The notes beneath the pieces were generated by a model that worked only from the letters and a program-made list of their open reading frames with translations, had not been told where the DNA came from and made no database searches. This document shows, in pieces, positions 1 through 9,963 of a stretch of DNA of 64,000 nucleotides. The first letter of the stretch is position 1. Each line of letters begins with the position of its first letter. Source of the DNA: Secundilactobacillus odoratitofui DSM 19909 = JCM 15043 (lineage in GTDB: Bacteria; Bacillota; Bacilli; Lactobacillales; Lactobacillaceae); contig NZ_AZEE01000028.1 in NCBI RefSeq assembly GCF_001434895.1, positions 248,502 through 312,501 on the forward strand, read 5' to 3'. Both the position numbers and the translations under genes were made by a program.

Positions 1-1
1 A

Positions 2-337
2 ATGGCGGCTTATGGTGCTATTACCAAACGTGACTTAAGTCGAGTGGGTGCCCAAGCAACGGCGGCCTTGATTGCTTTAGTGGTTGCCATGGTCATCAAC
101 ATCTTCTTACACAGTAGCCTCATTGCCTACGTTTTCTCATTTGTTGGTGTGATTATCTTTACGGCATTAACCGCTTCAGATAGCCAAAAGATGAAGAAAA
201 TTTACCTTCAAAGTGATGGTAGCAGTACTTCAACCACAGGATTAGCCATTATCGGCGCAATGCAGTTGTACCTTGACTTTGTTAACCTGTTCTTGTTCAT
301 GCTCCGGATCTTTGGCGGTGCAGGTAATCGTGATTAA
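2..337 (+). CDS. Bax inhibitor-1/YccA family membrane protein, C-terminal part
   Basis: The reading frame is already open at the left edge, so only about the last 111 residues are present; the methionine at position 2 is probably internal. The fragment has three hydrophobic segments (roughly residues 18-38, 40-57 and 82-104). An ALTASDSQKMKK stretch between the second and third is typical of the C-terminal half of the Bax inhibitor-1 (YbhL/YccA) family, integral membrane proteins of seven or so helices. Function in bacteria is not settled; family members have been linked to proton-sensitive calcium leak and membrane protein quality control. A strong terminator follows directly, so it ends its own transcript and is separate from polA. 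Family assignment is fairly sure; role is not. Confidence 0.8.
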   Translation: MAAYGAITKRDLSRVGAQATAALIALVVAMVINIFLHSSLIAYVFSFVGVIIFTALTASDSQKMKKIYLQSDGSSTSTTGLAIIGAMQLYLDFVNLFLFMLRIFGGAGNRD

Positions 338-350
338 GATTAAACTTTCA

Positions 351-387
351 AATCGGTTTGGGTTGTTGACCCAAACCGATTTTTATT
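351..387 (+). terminator. Rho-independent terminator after the BI-1 gene
   Basis: A perfect 12-bp stem, AATCGGTTTGGG (351-362) with CCCAAACCGATT (370-381), has a 7-nt loop and runs into a T-rich tail. It lies 13 bases after the stop codon. Confidence 0.9.
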
Positions 388-438
388 TCCCCAAAACTTT
401 GGTAAACTAGTGATGAGATCAAGAGTGGAGGATATCCA

Positions 439-3099
439 ATGACAGAATCAAAACGTTTACTATTAATTGACGGTAACAGTGTGGCCTTTCGTGCTTTCTT
501 CGCGCTGTATACCTCGCTAAACAGCTTCACGAATGCAGATGGCCTCCATACGAACGCCATTTTTGGCTTTAACAAAATGCTTGATATTATGTTGGCGCAA
601 GTCAAGCCAACGGATGCACTGGTTGCCTTTGACGCTGGTAAGGTGACTTTTCGGACTAAAAAATATGCCGACTATAAGGGTGGCCGTTCAAAAACACCGC
701 CAGAGCTTTCAGAACAAATGCCGGAGATTCGCCGACTATTAACAGCACGTGGTATTAAATCATATGATTTACCTAATTTTGAGGCTGATGACATTATCGG
801 AACCATGGCTAAACAAGCTGAACAGGCTGGCTACACGACCACTATTTTTACTGGTGACCGTGATTTAACCCAGTTAACATCAGCTACCACCTCAGTGGCG
901 GTTTCTAAGAAAGGGGTTAGTGAAGTTGAGACCTATACCCCAGCGCACGTTGAAGAAAAACTAGGTGTTCGACCAGACCAAATTATCGAAATTAAGGGTC
1001 TCCAAGGCGATACGTCAGATAACTATCCTGGCGTTACCGGTGTTGGTCCTAAGACGGCGGTTAATCTGATTCAAAAATATGGCACGATTGATGGCGTGTA
1101 TGATCACATTGATGAAATTACTGCTAAAAAAATGAAGGAACATTTAGTTGAAGATAAAGACAGTGCGTTTTCATCTCGTGACTTGGCGACCATCCGTCGA
1201 GATGCTCCCGTTGAAATCTCGCTGGCTGACTTAACCTATCTGGGCGATCAACAAGAAGAACTCGTCGCGTATTACCAACAAATGAACTTTCAATCATTTT
1301 TAAATCAGATGTCTGCCGATGCGGACGGCGATGACATTTTAGGCTTAAAACCCGTGTCGTTTACAGTCTTAACTGATCAAAATGTAGCTGAAGTTAACAA
1401 GTTGTCTGGTAGCGTGTCGTTTTACCTCGAAATGCCTGAGGCAAACTACCACACGTCACCATTTGTGGGCTTTGTGATTGGCCAAGATGATAATTGGTAC
1501 GTGTCTCGGGATGTTGAATTACTTCAGACGCCGGCCTTAAAACAATTATTGTCGAGTCAAAAAATCAAAAAAGACGTTTTTGATGCTAAACGCACTTACG
1601 TTGGCTTGAACCGGTTAAACGTTTCACTCGATAACGTTGATTTTGATTTATTACTCGCTTCGTATTTATTAGATACCAACGAAAATAGTAATGATCTCGG
1701 ACGTTTAGCTTTTCAACATGGCTATCATGATATTCAGTCCGATGAAGAAGTATATGGTAAAGGTGCTAAACGGGCAATTCCAGATGATGATCAGTTATTA
1801 TTTGAACACCTCACCAGAAAAGGTATCGCCATTGCTGCTTTAAAACCATCGCTGTTTGATCAACTCGAAACTAATGAACAGAGTGATCTTTATCGTAATC
1901 TTGAACTACCAATGGCGTTTGTGTTAGCGCACATGGAGATTGCCGGTATTACCGTTGATACTGATCGACTCTCTGAAATGCAGAGTCAGTTCACCGAGTT
2001 ACTGGCACAAACCCAACAAACGATTTTTCAAGAAGCTGGCGAAGAATTTAACATTGGCTCGCCAAAACAATTAGGCCATATTCTGTTCGAAAAACTGGGA
2101 TTGACACCGTTGAAAAAAACCAAAACGGGTTATTCAACATCGGTGGATGTCCTTGAAAAGCTAGCTGCGGAAGCGCCAATTGTTGAAAATATTTTAAAGT
2201 ACCGGCAAATTGCCAAAATTCAATCGACCTATGTCGAGGGGTTACTTAAAGTCGTTCACAGTATTGATCAAAAAGTGCACACCCGCTATATTCAGACCTT
2301 GACTCAGACTGGTCGGTTATCCTCAGTTGATCCTAACTTACAAAACATCCCGATTAGAACTGAAGAAGGTCGACGAATTCGTCAAGCTTTTATTCCAAGT
2401 CATGAGGATTGGCAGATTTTTTCATCTGATTACTCTCAAATTGAACTGCGCGTTTTGGCACACATTACGCACGATCAAAACTTGCAGGCTGCTTTTAAGG
2501 ATAATGAAGATATTCATGCGTCGACTGCTCGCCGTATTTTCCGGTTAGCACCTGACGCGGAAGTCACACCAAACATGCGGCGTCAAGCTAAGGCCGTTAA
2601 CTTTGGTATCGTGTACGGGATCAGCGATTTTGGTCTTTCTCAAAATATTGGAATTACTAGAAAACAAGCACGAACTTTTATCGATACTTACTTTGAAGAG
2701 TACCCAGGTGTCAAGCAATACATGGAAGATATCGTGGCCTCTGCCAAGGAAAAAGGATACGTTGAAACGATTGCCCATCGTCGCCGGTACTTGCCAGACA
2801 TTAACGCTCGAAACTTCAATCAGCGATCATTTGCCGAACGAACTGCGATGAATACACCGATTCAAGGTAGTGCGGCTGACATTATTAAGATTGCAATGAT
2901 TAAGATGGAAGACGCTATCAAGGACATGCAAGCAACCATGCTGCTGCAAGTTCATGATGAATTGATTTTTGAAGCACCCGCACAAGAGATTGCAACGCTT
3001 GAAAAGTTGGTGCCAAGTGTGATGGACTCTGCTGTAAAACTCGAAATTCCGTTGAAAGTGGAGAGTCACTATGGCAACACTTGGTACGAAGCAAAATAA
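439..3099 (+). CDS. polA: DNA polymerase I
   Basis: Family A DNA polymerase for Okazaki fragment maturation and repair synthesis. An N-terminal 5'-3' nuclease domain (about 1-290) carries FEADDIIGT, GDRDLTQL and QGDTSDNYPG. A middle domain (about 310-470) has the 3'-5' exonuclease fold but lacks its acidic residues: FYLEMPEAN stands where a DxE motif should be, so proofreading is predicted absent, as in other Bacilli. The polymerase domain has motif A DYSQIELRVLAH (D664), motif B RQAKAVNFGIVYG (R715, K718) and motif C HDE (839-841). Length 886 is normal. The ATG at 439 follows a GTGGAGG ribosome site. mutM-coaE starts 21 bases downstream, suggesting one replication/repair operon. Confidence 0.98.
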   Translation: MTESKRLLLIDGNSVAFRAFFALYTSLNSFTNADGLHTNAIFGFNKMLDIMLAQVKPTDALVAFDAGKVTFRTKKYADYKGGRSKTPPELSEQMPEIRRLLTARGIKSYDLPNFEADDIIGTMAKQAEQAGYTTTIFTGDRDLTQLTSATTSVAVSKKGVSEVETYTPAHVEEKLGVRPDQIIEIKGLQGDTSDNYPGVTGVGPKTAVNLIQKYGTIDGVYDHIDEITAKKMKEHLVEDKDSAFSSRDLATIRRDAPVEISLADLTYLGDQQEELVAYYQQMNFQSFLNQMSADADGDDILGLKPVSFTVLTDQNVAEVNKLSGSVSFYLEMPEANYHTSPFVGFVIGQDDNWYVSRDVELLQTPALKQLLSSQKIKKDVFDAKRTYVGLNRLNVSLDNVDFDLLLASYLLDTNENSNDLGRLAFQHGYHDIQSDEEVYGKGAKRAIPDDDQLLFEHLTRKGIAIAALKPSLFDQLETNEQSDLYRNLELPMAFVLAHMEIAGITVDTDRLSEMQSQFTELLAQTQQTIFQEAGEEFNIGSPKQLGHILFEKLGLTPLKKTKTGYSTSVDVLEKLAAEAPIVENILKYRQIAKIQSTYVEGLLKVVHSIDQKVHTRYIQTLTQTGRLSSVDPNLQNIPIRTEEGRRIRQAFIPSHEDWQIFSSDYSQIELRVLAHITHDQNLQAAFKDNEDIHASTARRIFRLAPDAEVTPNMRRQAKAVNFGIVYGISDFGLSQNIGITRKQARTFIDTYFEEYPGVKQYMEDIVASAKEKGYVETIAHRRRYLPDINARNFNQRSFAERTAMNTPIQGSAADIIKIAMIKMEDAIKDMQATMLLQVHDELIFEAPAQEIATLEKLVPSVMDSAVKLEIPLKVESHYGNTWYEAK

Positions 3100-3120
3100 T
3101 CATGGAATGGGAGGCATACA

Positions 3121-4578
3121 ATGCCTGAATTACCTGAAGTTGAAACTGTCCGTAAGGGGTTGACCAGACTAGTTGAGGGCGCCACCATTAAAACGGTGGA
3201 TGTGTTATATGAAAAAATGGTATCCCCACGGTCTTCAACCTTTCAACAACAGCTTGCGGGTAAAAAAATTGAGCGAATCGATCGGCGCGGTAAGTACCTA
3301 TTGTTTCGATTCAATGACAAGTTAACCATGGTGTCACACCTTCGAATGGAAGGTAAGTACGACGTGCAACCCACAGGTACGCCATTAACCAAGCACACGC
3401 ACGTGGTTTTTCATTTAACTGATGGCCGTGATTTACGGTATACCGATACCCGTAAATTTGGTCGAATGCAATTACTCGAAACCGGAACTGAAACTCAACT
3501 CGTACCCGGATTGACAAAGATGGGGCCGGAACCAACCGAGGACACCTTAACGTTTGACTATATGAAACAGATTTTTGCCAAGAGTAAAAAGGCAATCAAG
3601 CCGCTGCTTTTAGATCAAAATGAAATTGCGGGGCTCGGTAATATTTACGTCGATGAGACCCTTTGGATGAGTCGGATTCATCCACTGCAACCGGCAAATA
3701 GTATCCCGGATTATCAAATTCGCCAGTTACGTAGTAATATCATTAAAGAAATTAATCGGGCAATTGAAGGGCATGGTACTACGGTACACTCATTTTCGAC
3801 AGCGTTTGGTGAAGCTGGTGAATTCCAAAATCACTTGAACGTGTATGGTCGTAAAGGTGAGCCCTGTGTCAGGTGTGATACGCCAATTGAAAAAATCAAA
3901 GTTGCCCAACGTGGGACGCACTTTTGTCCAGCTTGCCAAGTGTTACGATCAAAGCCGAGTCAAACCATGGTTCTGGGCTTGACTGGTGGGATTGCCACAG
4001 GCAAATCCACTGTCAGCCAACTTTTACAGGATTATCAAATTCCGATTATTGATGCGGATAAGGTGGCCAGAGAAGTTGTTGAACCTGGCACTGATGGCTT
4101 GAAGCAGATTCAATCGACGTTCGGCTGGCAAATGATTCAACCGGATGGCACTTTGGACCGGCATGCACTTGGAACTTTAGTATTTGCACAGCATGATAAA
4201 TTAGATCAGTTGAATCAAATCATGGGACCGTTGATCAAAGCGGCCGTCTCGGCAAAATTAAAGCGGCTCCGGCGACAACACCAACCGTTGATTATCTATG
4301 ATGCACCAACATTGTTTGAGGCACACGGTGCTGCTGGCGTGAGTGCGATTATGGTGGTGAGCGTGCCCGAAGACGTTCAATTAAAGCGATTAATGACTCG
4401 TGATAAGTTAAGTCAATCCGAAGCTTTAAATCGAATTGCATCTCAAATGCCACTAGCTGACAAAATTGCCCGCGCTGATGTGGTGATCGATAACGCTGGT
4501 TCAGTTGATAAAACAAAAGCGCAAGTGGTAAAATGGCTCAATGAAGCAGGATTCAGTTCATTAATGAGTGAAGATTAA
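3121..4578 (+). CDS. mutM-coaE: Fused formamidopyrimidine-DNA glycosylase (MutM) and dephospho-CoA kinase (CoaE)
   Basis: One uninterrupted 485-residue frame joins two normally separate enzymes. Residues 1-273 are a full-length MutM/Fpg: catalytic P2-E3 in MPELPEVETVRKGL, a helix-two-turn-helix, and a C-terminal zinc finger with C249, C252, C269 and C272; it removes 8-oxoguanine and formamidopyrimidines. After a linker of nine residues (VLRSKPSQT) comes a complete CoaE (about 283-485) with P-loop GGIATGKST and IIDADKVARE; it makes CoA from dephospho-CoA. Met283 (ATG at 3967) could be an internal start but has no evident ribosome site. In most lactobacilli these are adjacent, separate genes, so stop-codon loss is the likely origin. 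A sequencing frameshift is unlikely because both domains stay in one frame. Confidence 0.95.
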   Translation: MPELPEVETVRKGLTRLVEGATIKTVDVLYEKMVSPRSSTFQQQLAGKKIERIDRRGKYLLFRFNDKLTMVSHLRMEGKYDVQPTGTPLTKHTHVVFHLTDGRDLRYTDTRKFGRMQLLETGTETQLVPGLTKMGPEPTEDTLTFDYMKQIFAKSKKAIKPLLLDQNEIAGLGNIYVDETLWMSRIHPLQPANSIPDYQIRQLRSNIIKEINRAIEGHGTTVHSFSTAFGEAGEFQNHLNVYGRKGEPCVRCDTPIEKIKVAQRGTHFCPACQVLRSKPSQTMVLGLTGGIATGKSTVSQLLQDYQIPIIDADKVAREVVEPGTDGLKQIQSTFGWQMIQPDGTLDRHALGTLVFAQHDKLDQLNQIMGPLIKAAVSAKLKRLRRQHQPLIIYDAPTLFEAHGAAGVSAIMVVSVPEDVQLKRLMTRDKLSQSEALNRIASQMPLADKIARADVVIDNAGSVDKTKAQVVKWLNEAGFSSLMSED

Positions 4579-4612
4579 ACAATAACGAGAGATATCAAAA
4601 AGAGGTGAGAAT

Positions 4613-5095
4613 ATGCACTGTCCACATTGTCATCATAACGGCTCACGAGTCGTCGACAGTCGACCAACGGATGAGGGACGTGTCATTCGTCGTCGCCGTG
4701 AATGCGAAAATTGCGGTTTTCGTTTTACGACGTTTGAACGAATTGAGGTCACACCTTTGCTGGTCATTAAGAAAAATGGCACGCGTGAAGAATTTAACCG
4801 CGAAAAGGTGCTACGAGGCATCATCCGTTCAGCCGAAAAGCGACCGGTGGGTATGGATGTTATGACCAACTTGGTTGACGAAGTTGAAAATGAAATCCGG
4901 GCACTAGGTGAAAACGAAGTGTCCAGTCAATTGATTGGCGAATACGTCATGAAGCGCTTGGCGGATATTGACGAGATTTCATACATTCGGTTTGCCAGCG
5001 TTTACCGTCAGTTTAAGGATATGAGCGTGTTCTTGGAAGAACTTAAAGACGTTATGAAAAAAGATAAACAAAAGGAATCTAAAGAACCTAAATGA
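4613..5095 (+). CDS. nrdR: Transcriptional repressor NrdR
   Basis: NrdR senses (d)ATP and represses ribonucleotide reductase genes. An N-terminal zinc ribbon has C3, C6, C31 and C34 (MHCPHC...CENC) with the basic stretch VIRRRREC. An ATP-cone domain follows from about residue 49 ([18 protein letters not shown]). The length, 160 residues, is typical. The ATG at 4613 has AGAGGTGAG eight bases upstream. The stop overlaps a potential ATG at 5092, so it is closely linked to dnaB. No NrdR box was recognised in the window; targets are probably elsewhere. Confidence 0.97.
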   Translation: MHCPHCHHNGSRVVDSRPTDEGRVIRRRRECENCGFRFTTFERIEVTPLLVIKKNGTREEFNREKVLRGIIRSAEKRPVGMDVMTNLVDEVENEIRALGENEVSSQLIGEYVMKRLADIDEISYIRFASVYRQFKDMSVFLEELKDVMKKDKQKESKEPK

Positions 5096-5109
5096 ATCGA
5101 GGCAACTTT

Positions 5110-6522
5110 ATGGCAGCAACACAACGACCACTGACTACCCAAACGACAGCGGCAGTTTTAGCGTCCACGCCACTGAGTGAAGCGGGTCGACAGGTGCTAG
5201 ATCAGTTGTACCAACCAATTTTAGGTGTGACCGCCTATAGCTTGGTGACTACACTTTGGAGTCAGGTGCGGTTGGGCTCAGACTTCAAACTAGAATTGAC
5301 ACATGCCGATCTTTTGAAGCGACTAAATGTTGGGTTGCAGGATCTGATTACTGCTCGTAAGCGACTTGAGGGTGCTGGCTTGCTCAAAACGTATCTCAAC
5401 CAGCCTGATCATTTACCAGAATTGATGTATGAACTTCAACAACCGGTAAGTGGTGCCTTATTTTTTAAAGATGATCTGCTGAGTTTATTGTTGTTAGAAG
5501 TTGTCGGCGAGCGCCAATTTAACCAACTCAAACAGGTTTTTTTGCCGCGACAGATCAACCGAGACGGCTGGCAAGAGATTAGTCAGTCGTTTTTGGACGT
5601 TTTTTCGGTGGATAATCGCCTAATTGCCAACCCGCCTCAGATTATTGAGTCAACTAAGGCAGAATTCAACGAGTCGGCCAATACAACAATTGGGCTCACG
5701 GGAGAACCACTGGCAAATGACTTTGATTTTGAATTGCTGGTTGAGATTGCCAAGCGTTCTTACTTGAATTTAGCCGATATTCAACAGTATCGCCAACTGA
5801 TCGTTAATGAGCATATGTTATATGGCATCAACGAAACTGACATGGCCCGCTTGTTGGGGCAGGCAACGAATTTGGCAACCAATCAATTGGATGAAGCGCA
5901 GTTTAAACGATTAGTCGCCAAAGATTATCAGGCTCAAACACAGGGTGCAATGTCCGTGAAACCAGTTCAACAGACTACGGCTCAGGACAAGCCTGACAAT
6001 CGGCCACGGGTATCTGAGCAAGAGGCCGCAATCATTGATGCAGCTAAGTCCTATGAACCCATGAATTTTTTGGCGACCTTGCATCAACAAAAGGGCGGTT
6101 TCGTGACCAATTTTGAACGAATTCGCATTGAAAACCTCGCTAAGGCGCAAGTTTTACCCGCTGCGGTCATTAATATGCTGATCTATCACATTTTAATTGA
6201 TTTGGATCGACCAACCGTGGACCAAAATCGCGTTGATGAGATTGCTAATATGTGGGCGCAAAAGGGTGTGAAAACACCGGAAGCGGCGATTGAGGAAATT
6301 CATCGTTATGCTGATACCAAGCGCAAAAAGGGCCAAACGCGAGCTGGCAATCGTCGCCAACCTGTGAAAAATGTCAAAGAAACTCTGCCAGACTGGGCTA
6401 AAGAGGACTATCAGCCGAAACCTAAGGCGGAATTAACCCAGGCCGAAAAGGATCAATTTAACGCGCAAATGGCCGAGTTAAAGAAACTACGAAATGGAGG
6501 TGAATCGAATGGACAACATTAG
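5110..6522 (+). CDS. dnaB: Replication initiation and membrane attachment protein DnaB
   Basis: This is the Firmicute DnaB, a helicase loader partner unrelated to the E. coli DnaB helicase; it works with DnaI to load the replicative helicase at oriC and restart sites. The protein is about 470 residues, with an N-terminal winged-helix region and a DnaD-like helical domain near residues 300-400, followed by a charged, Lys/Gln-rich tail. A frame extension begins at ATG 5092, overlapping the nrdR stop. The ATG at 5110 is preferred because GAGG at 5099-5102 sits seven bases before it. It overlaps dnaI by 14 bases, which points to translational coupling. Confidence 0.93.
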   Translation: MAATQRPLTTQTTAAVLASTPLSEAGRQVLDQLYQPILGVTAYSLVTTLWSQVRLGSDFKLELTHADLLKRLNVGLQDLITARKRLEGAGLLKTYLNQPDHLPELMYELQQPVSGALFFKDDLLSLLLLEVVGERQFNQLKQVFLPRQINRDGWQEISQSFLDVFSVDNRLIANPPQIIESTKAEFNESANTTIGLTGEPLANDFDFELLVEIAKRSYLNLADIQQYRQLIVNEHMLYGINETDMARLLGQATNLATNQLDEAQFKRLVAKDYQAQTQGAMSVKPVQQTTAQDKPDNRPRVSEQEAAIIDAAKSYEPMNFLATLHQQKGGFVTNFERIRIENLAKAQVLPAAVINMLIYHILIDLDRPTVDQNRVDEIANMWAQKGVKTPEAAIEEIHRYADTKRKKGQTRAGNRRQPVKNVKETLPDWAKEDYQPKPKAELTQAEKDQFNAQMAELKKLRNGGESNGQH

Positions 6523-7435
6523 TGAGTCAATGAAACGGTATATGGATCAGCACCAACTGAATGCTAATTATCAAAAACTAATGGCTGCAGTATACCGTGA
6601 TCCCGCTGTTTCGGCATTTTTATCAGAACATGAAGAACAGCTCAACGCTGAGCAGATCGATCGTTCTTCGGCCAATTTATACGAATTTGTGAACGTTCGT
6701 CATCAATTGGCTGAAGGAAAGCGGACCTTTGCACCTGGTTATGAACCCAAGCTGGTCTTAAACGACCACTTGATCGAAGTGACCTACGAACCGACTGCTC
6801 AGCAGCAAGCCAAATTAAAGCAACAAGCGGTCAAACGTCGAGTTAGTGCAATTATGATGCCTAAATTAATTCGCAATGCCTCATTTGAGCAATTCATTTT
6901 GGATAAGGACCGGCTTGAGGCTTCCAAATTAGCCACTGAATTTATTAAGGGGTACTCGCAAGACCGCAATCATTTCCACCAAGGGTTGTACCTCTACGGT
7001 AGTATGGGTGTGGGTAAAACGTACCTTTTAGGTGCAATTGCTAATCAATTAGCAGATATGAATGTAAAGTCCACTCTTGTTCACTTTCCAAGTTTTGCGG
7101 TTGATATGAAAAACGCGATTGGCAAAAACCAAGTTGCAGAAAAGCTCGATGTCGTAAAAAAAGCGCCCATCCTGATGATTGACGATATTGGCGCGGATGC
7201 AATGTCAGCATGGGTTCGCGATGAGATTCTTGGCGTTATCCTGGAATATCGAATGCAAAATGAACTGGCCACGTTCTTTTCCTCCAACTTTTCGATGAAA
7301 CAGTTGGAGACTGAGCATTTGGCTGAGACGCAACGTGGTGACGTGGAACCGTTAAAGGCTAAACGGCTGATGGAACGCATTCGCTTTTTATCAAAAGAAG
7401 TCGAGATGATTGGCGAGAATCGCCGGCCAAAATAA
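6509..7435 (+). CDS. dnaI: Primosomal protein DnaI, helicase loader ATPase
   Basis: AAA+ ATPase that delivers the replicative helicase during initiation. An N-terminal DnaI domain (about 1-100) is followed by the ATPase: Walker A GSMGVGKT with K170 and T171, Walker B PILMIDDIGAD, and a C-terminal arginine-rich ERIRFLSKE. The 308-residue length matches the family. An in-frame ATG at 6494 exists, but AATGGAGGTGA places the ribosome site just before ATG 6509. It is the last gene of the operon beginning at polA; no clear terminator hairpin follows before the thrS promoter. Confidence 0.96.
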   Translation: MDNISESMKRYMDQHQLNANYQKLMAAVYRDPAVSAFLSEHEEQLNAEQIDRSSANLYEFVNVRHQLAEGKRTFAPGYEPKLVLNDHLIEVTYEPTAQQQAKLKQQAVKRRVSAIMMPKLIRNASFEQFILDKDRLEASKLATEFIKGYSQDRNHFHQGLYLYGSMGVGKTYLLGAIANQLADMNVKSTLVHFPSFAVDMKNAIGKNQVAEKLDVVKKAPILMIDDIGADAMSAWVRDEILGVILEYRMQNELATFFSSNFSMKQLETEHLAETQRGDVEPLKAKRLMERIRFLSKEVEMIGENRRPK

Positions 7436-7445
7436 TAAGTTCAGG

Positions 7446-7474
7446 TTGACACAACTTGGGTGACGTGGTTTAAT
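7446..7474 (+). promoter_or_regulatory. Sigma-A promoter of the thrS T-box leader
   Basis: TTGACA (7446-7451), a 17-base spacer and TTTAAT (7469-7474) lie just after dnaI and about 40 bases before the structured thrS leader. Confidence 0.8.
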
Positions 7475-7499
7475 GTGGTTTGTAATCATAATTTAAGAA

Positions 7500-7740
7500 T
7501 TTAAATGTTTGAAAGACATGACTTGTATGAACTTTCCAAGAGAGAAGCACCTATTCTGGAAGTGCTTTGTCAGTGACTATGAGTTACCACTTTCTCGAAA
7601 GTGCGGTGGATAATACCGCGCCGGTAGTTCCGTTATCACCGAATGAAGGTCTGGACCGTTTTTTGATTCAGATGAATTTCGGGTGGAACCGCGTAGAGAC
7701 GTCCCGGTATGTACAGTTTGTGCATACCGGGATTTTTTTA
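7500..7740 (+). promoter_or_regulatory. T-box leader, threonine-specific, upstream of thrS
   Basis: The conserved T-box core AATTTCGGGTGGAACCGCG (7675-7693) is followed by a terminator hairpin (GTCCCGGTATG at 7701 with CATACCGGGA at 7723, then T7). These are alternative structures: uncharged tRNA-Thr pairs with the leader and stabilises the antiterminator, allowing thrS transcription. A plausible specifier codon ACC (Thr) followed by A sits at 7586-7588 on the 3' side of stem I. T-box identity is certain; the specifier assignment is read by eye. Confidence 0.93.
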
Positions 7741-7787
7741 TAGGTTGCGGATTTCGGCATTTGATAGATTAAAAGGAGAAGAGTAGA

Positions 7788-9725
7788 ATGGCAGAAATTT
7801 CATTACAGTTTCCAGATGGTAAACAAAAGCAATTTGATGAAAACGCATCAGCCAAAGATGTTGCGCAATCAATTGCAATCAGTCTTGCAAAAAAAGCCGT
7901 TGCTGGTAAGTTAGACGGCAAGTTAGTTGACTTGAACGCACCATTGAAACATGATGGCAAAATTGAAATCGTAACGGCAGATAGCGAAGATGGGTTAAAC
8001 GTTTTGCGTCAATCCGTTGCATTGTTAGTTAAGGTTGCTTTGAAGGAAAGCTACCCAGAAATTCAATTTGGCGAAGAAGTTGGCGATGAAGATGGCTTTT
8101 ACATCGACACCGACAAACAAGATGGCCAAGTGAGTGCTGATTCTTTGCCTGCATTATCAGACAAGGTTCAGGCTTTAATCAACCAAAAACTTGCCGTTAA
8201 GCACGTTCGTGTGAACAAAGCTGACGCATTGAAGAAGTTAGCTGGTACGACTTATGAAGCTAAGCTCGTTGAAGATAGTGATGCTGATGAATTCGCCTTT
8301 TACGAAATTGATGGCGTTTCAGTGCTTGCAAGTGGCGTAAGCTTTGACAACACCGGTGCCATTAAATTCTTCCGCTTATTATCAGTCGCTGGTGCTTACT
8401 TTGAAGGTAAGTCATCAAACCCAATGTTACAACGGATTTACGGGACTGCCTTCTTCAAGCAAGCTGACTTGGATGCTGATCTCCAAGCTCGTCAAGAAGC
8501 CCGTGAACGTGATCACCGGGTTATTGGTAACGACTTAGATTTATTCTTCGTTGATCCTAAAGTTGGCGCTGGGTTACCATATTGGATGCCAAATGGTGCC
8601 ACTATTCGTCGGACGATTGAACGCTATATCATCGACAAGGAATTAGGTGATGGCTACGAACACGTCTACACACCAGTTTTGGCTAACCTAGATCTTTACA
8701 AGACTTCTGGTCACTGGCAACACTACCGTGACGACATGTTCCCACCAATGGACATGGGCGACGGCGAAATGCTTGAATTACGGCCAATGAACTGCCCAAG
8801 CCATATTCAAGTTTACAAGCACCACATCCGTTCATACCGTGAATTACCACTCCGGATCGCTGAACTTGGCATGATGCACCGTTATGAAAAATCAGGTGCC
8901 TTGAGTGGCCTCCAACGGGTTCGTGAAATGACCTTGAACGATGGTCACACATTCGTTGCTTTGGAACAAGTTCAAGATGAATTCAAGAAGATTTTGCAAT
9001 TGATCATGGACGTTTACAAAGACTTTAACATCAACGATTACACGTTCCGTTTGTCATACCGTGACCCTAAGAACACTGAGAAGTACTTCGATGATGATGA
9101 AATGTGGAACCGGAGCCAAAGCATGTTGAAGGGTGCCATGGACGACCTTGGCTTAGATTATTACGAAGCTGAAGGGGAAGCCGCCTTCTACGGTCCTAAG
9201 TTGGATATTCAAACTAAGACCGCACTTGGTAATGACGAAACCATGTCAACCATTCAATTAGACTTCATGTTACCAGATCAATTTGATTTGAGCTACGTGG
9301 GTGCTGATGGTCAAGACCATCGTCCAGTTATGATCCACCGTGGGATCGTGGGTACGATGGAACGCTTCATCGCTTACTTGACTGAAATCTACAAGGGTGC
9401 CTTCCCAACTTGGCTTGCACCTAAGCAAGTAACCATCATCCCAGTTAGTGATGACAAGCATGGTGAATACGCTGAAAGCTTACGTAAGCAATTATTGAAG
9501 GCTGGCGTACGTGCCGATGTTGATCACCGTGGTGAAAAGATGAACTACTTGATCCGTGATGCACAAACCCACAAGATTCCATACACGTTAGTTGTTGGTG
9601 ATCAAGAAGTTGCTGATCAAGCCGTTAGTGTTCGTAAGTACGGCGAACAAAACAGTGAATCTATGAGTGCCGCTGATTTCGAAACTGCTGTTCTTAAAGA
9701 CATTGCTAACTATAGTAATAACTAA
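7788..9725 (+). CDS. thrS: Threonine--tRNA ligase
   Basis: Class II aminoacyl-tRNA synthetase charging tRNA-Thr. Domains in order: TGS (about 1-62), the second additional domain with editing function, the catalytic core (about 240-540) and the anticodon-binding domain (about 545-645). Visible marks are [10 protein letters not shown] with the zinc ligand C336, motif 2 around [18 protein letters not shown], and motif 3 [11 protein letters not shown]. The length, 645, is standard. The ATG at 7788 has AAAAGGAGAAG upstream. Expression is under the T-box immediately upstream and it is transcribed alone, with a terminator following. Confidence 0.98.
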   Translation: MAEISLQFPDGKQKQFDENASAKDVAQSIAISLAKKAVAGKLDGKLVDLNAPLKHDGKIEIVTADSEDGLNVLRQSVALLVKVALKESYPEIQFGEEVGDEDGFYIDTDKQDGQVSADSLPALSDKVQALINQKLAVKHVRVNKADALKKLAGTTYEAKLVEDSDADEFAFYEIDGVSVLASGVSFDNTGAIKFFRLLSVAGAYFEGKSSNPMLQRIYGTAFFKQADLDADLQARQEARERDHRVIGNDLDLFFVDPKVGAGLPYWMPNGATIRRTIERYIIDKELGDGYEHVYTPVLANLDLYKTSGHWQHYRDDMFPPMDMGDGEMLELRPMNCPSHIQVYKHHIRSYRELPLRIAELGMMHRYEKSGALSGLQRVREMTLNDGHTFVALEQVQDEFKKILQLIMDVYKDFNINDYTFRLSYRDPKNTEKYFDDDEMWNRSQSMLKGAMDDLGLDYYEAEGEAAFYGPKLDIQTKTALGNDETMSTIQLDFMLPDQFDLSYVGADGQDHRPVMIHRGIVGTMERFIAYLTEIYKGAFPTWLAPKQVTIIPVSDDKHGEYAESLRKQLLKAGVRADVDHRGEKMNYLIRDAQTHKIPYTLVVGDQEVADQAVSVRKYGEQNSESMSAADFETAVLKDIANYSNN

Positions 9726-9767
9726 TTAAAATTTGCCAATTGGATTTTTAGAAATCCCAGCGGTGGT

Positions 9768-9815
9768 AAATGACCGAGCCATTCTTGAAAGAGAATGACG
9801 CGGTCATTTTGTTTT
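9768..9815 (+). terminator. Terminator after thrS
   Basis: AAATGACCG (9768-9776) pairs with CGGTCATTT (9801-9809) around an inner hairpin (CATTCTT/GAGAATG) and is followed by TGTTTT. Confidence 0.85.
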
Positions 9816-9928
9816 GGCTGCTTTTAAATTGAAACAAGATAATTTTAAAGTTGTTCGCTAAATAGGGGTCGACAAATGTAATACTTTGAGCTATACTTTT
9901 ATCTCGTGAGCTTTAAAAGTAATGACTG

Positions 9929-9957
9929 TTGACAGGCCATAGGATACATGGTATTCT
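9929..9957 (+). promoter_or_regulatory. Sigma-A promoter of the infC-rpmI-rplT operon
   Basis: TTGACA (9929-9934), 17-base spacer, TATTCT (9952-9957). The stretch between the thrS terminator and this promoter (9816-9928) shows nothing else recognisable. Confidence 0.85.
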
Positions 9958-9963
9958 AGTCTG

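Noticed and set aside
7701-7740. Hairpin before thrS as a stand-alone terminator of dnaI
   Set aside because: It is the conditional terminator of the T-box, lying downstream of the thrS promoter and the T-box core.
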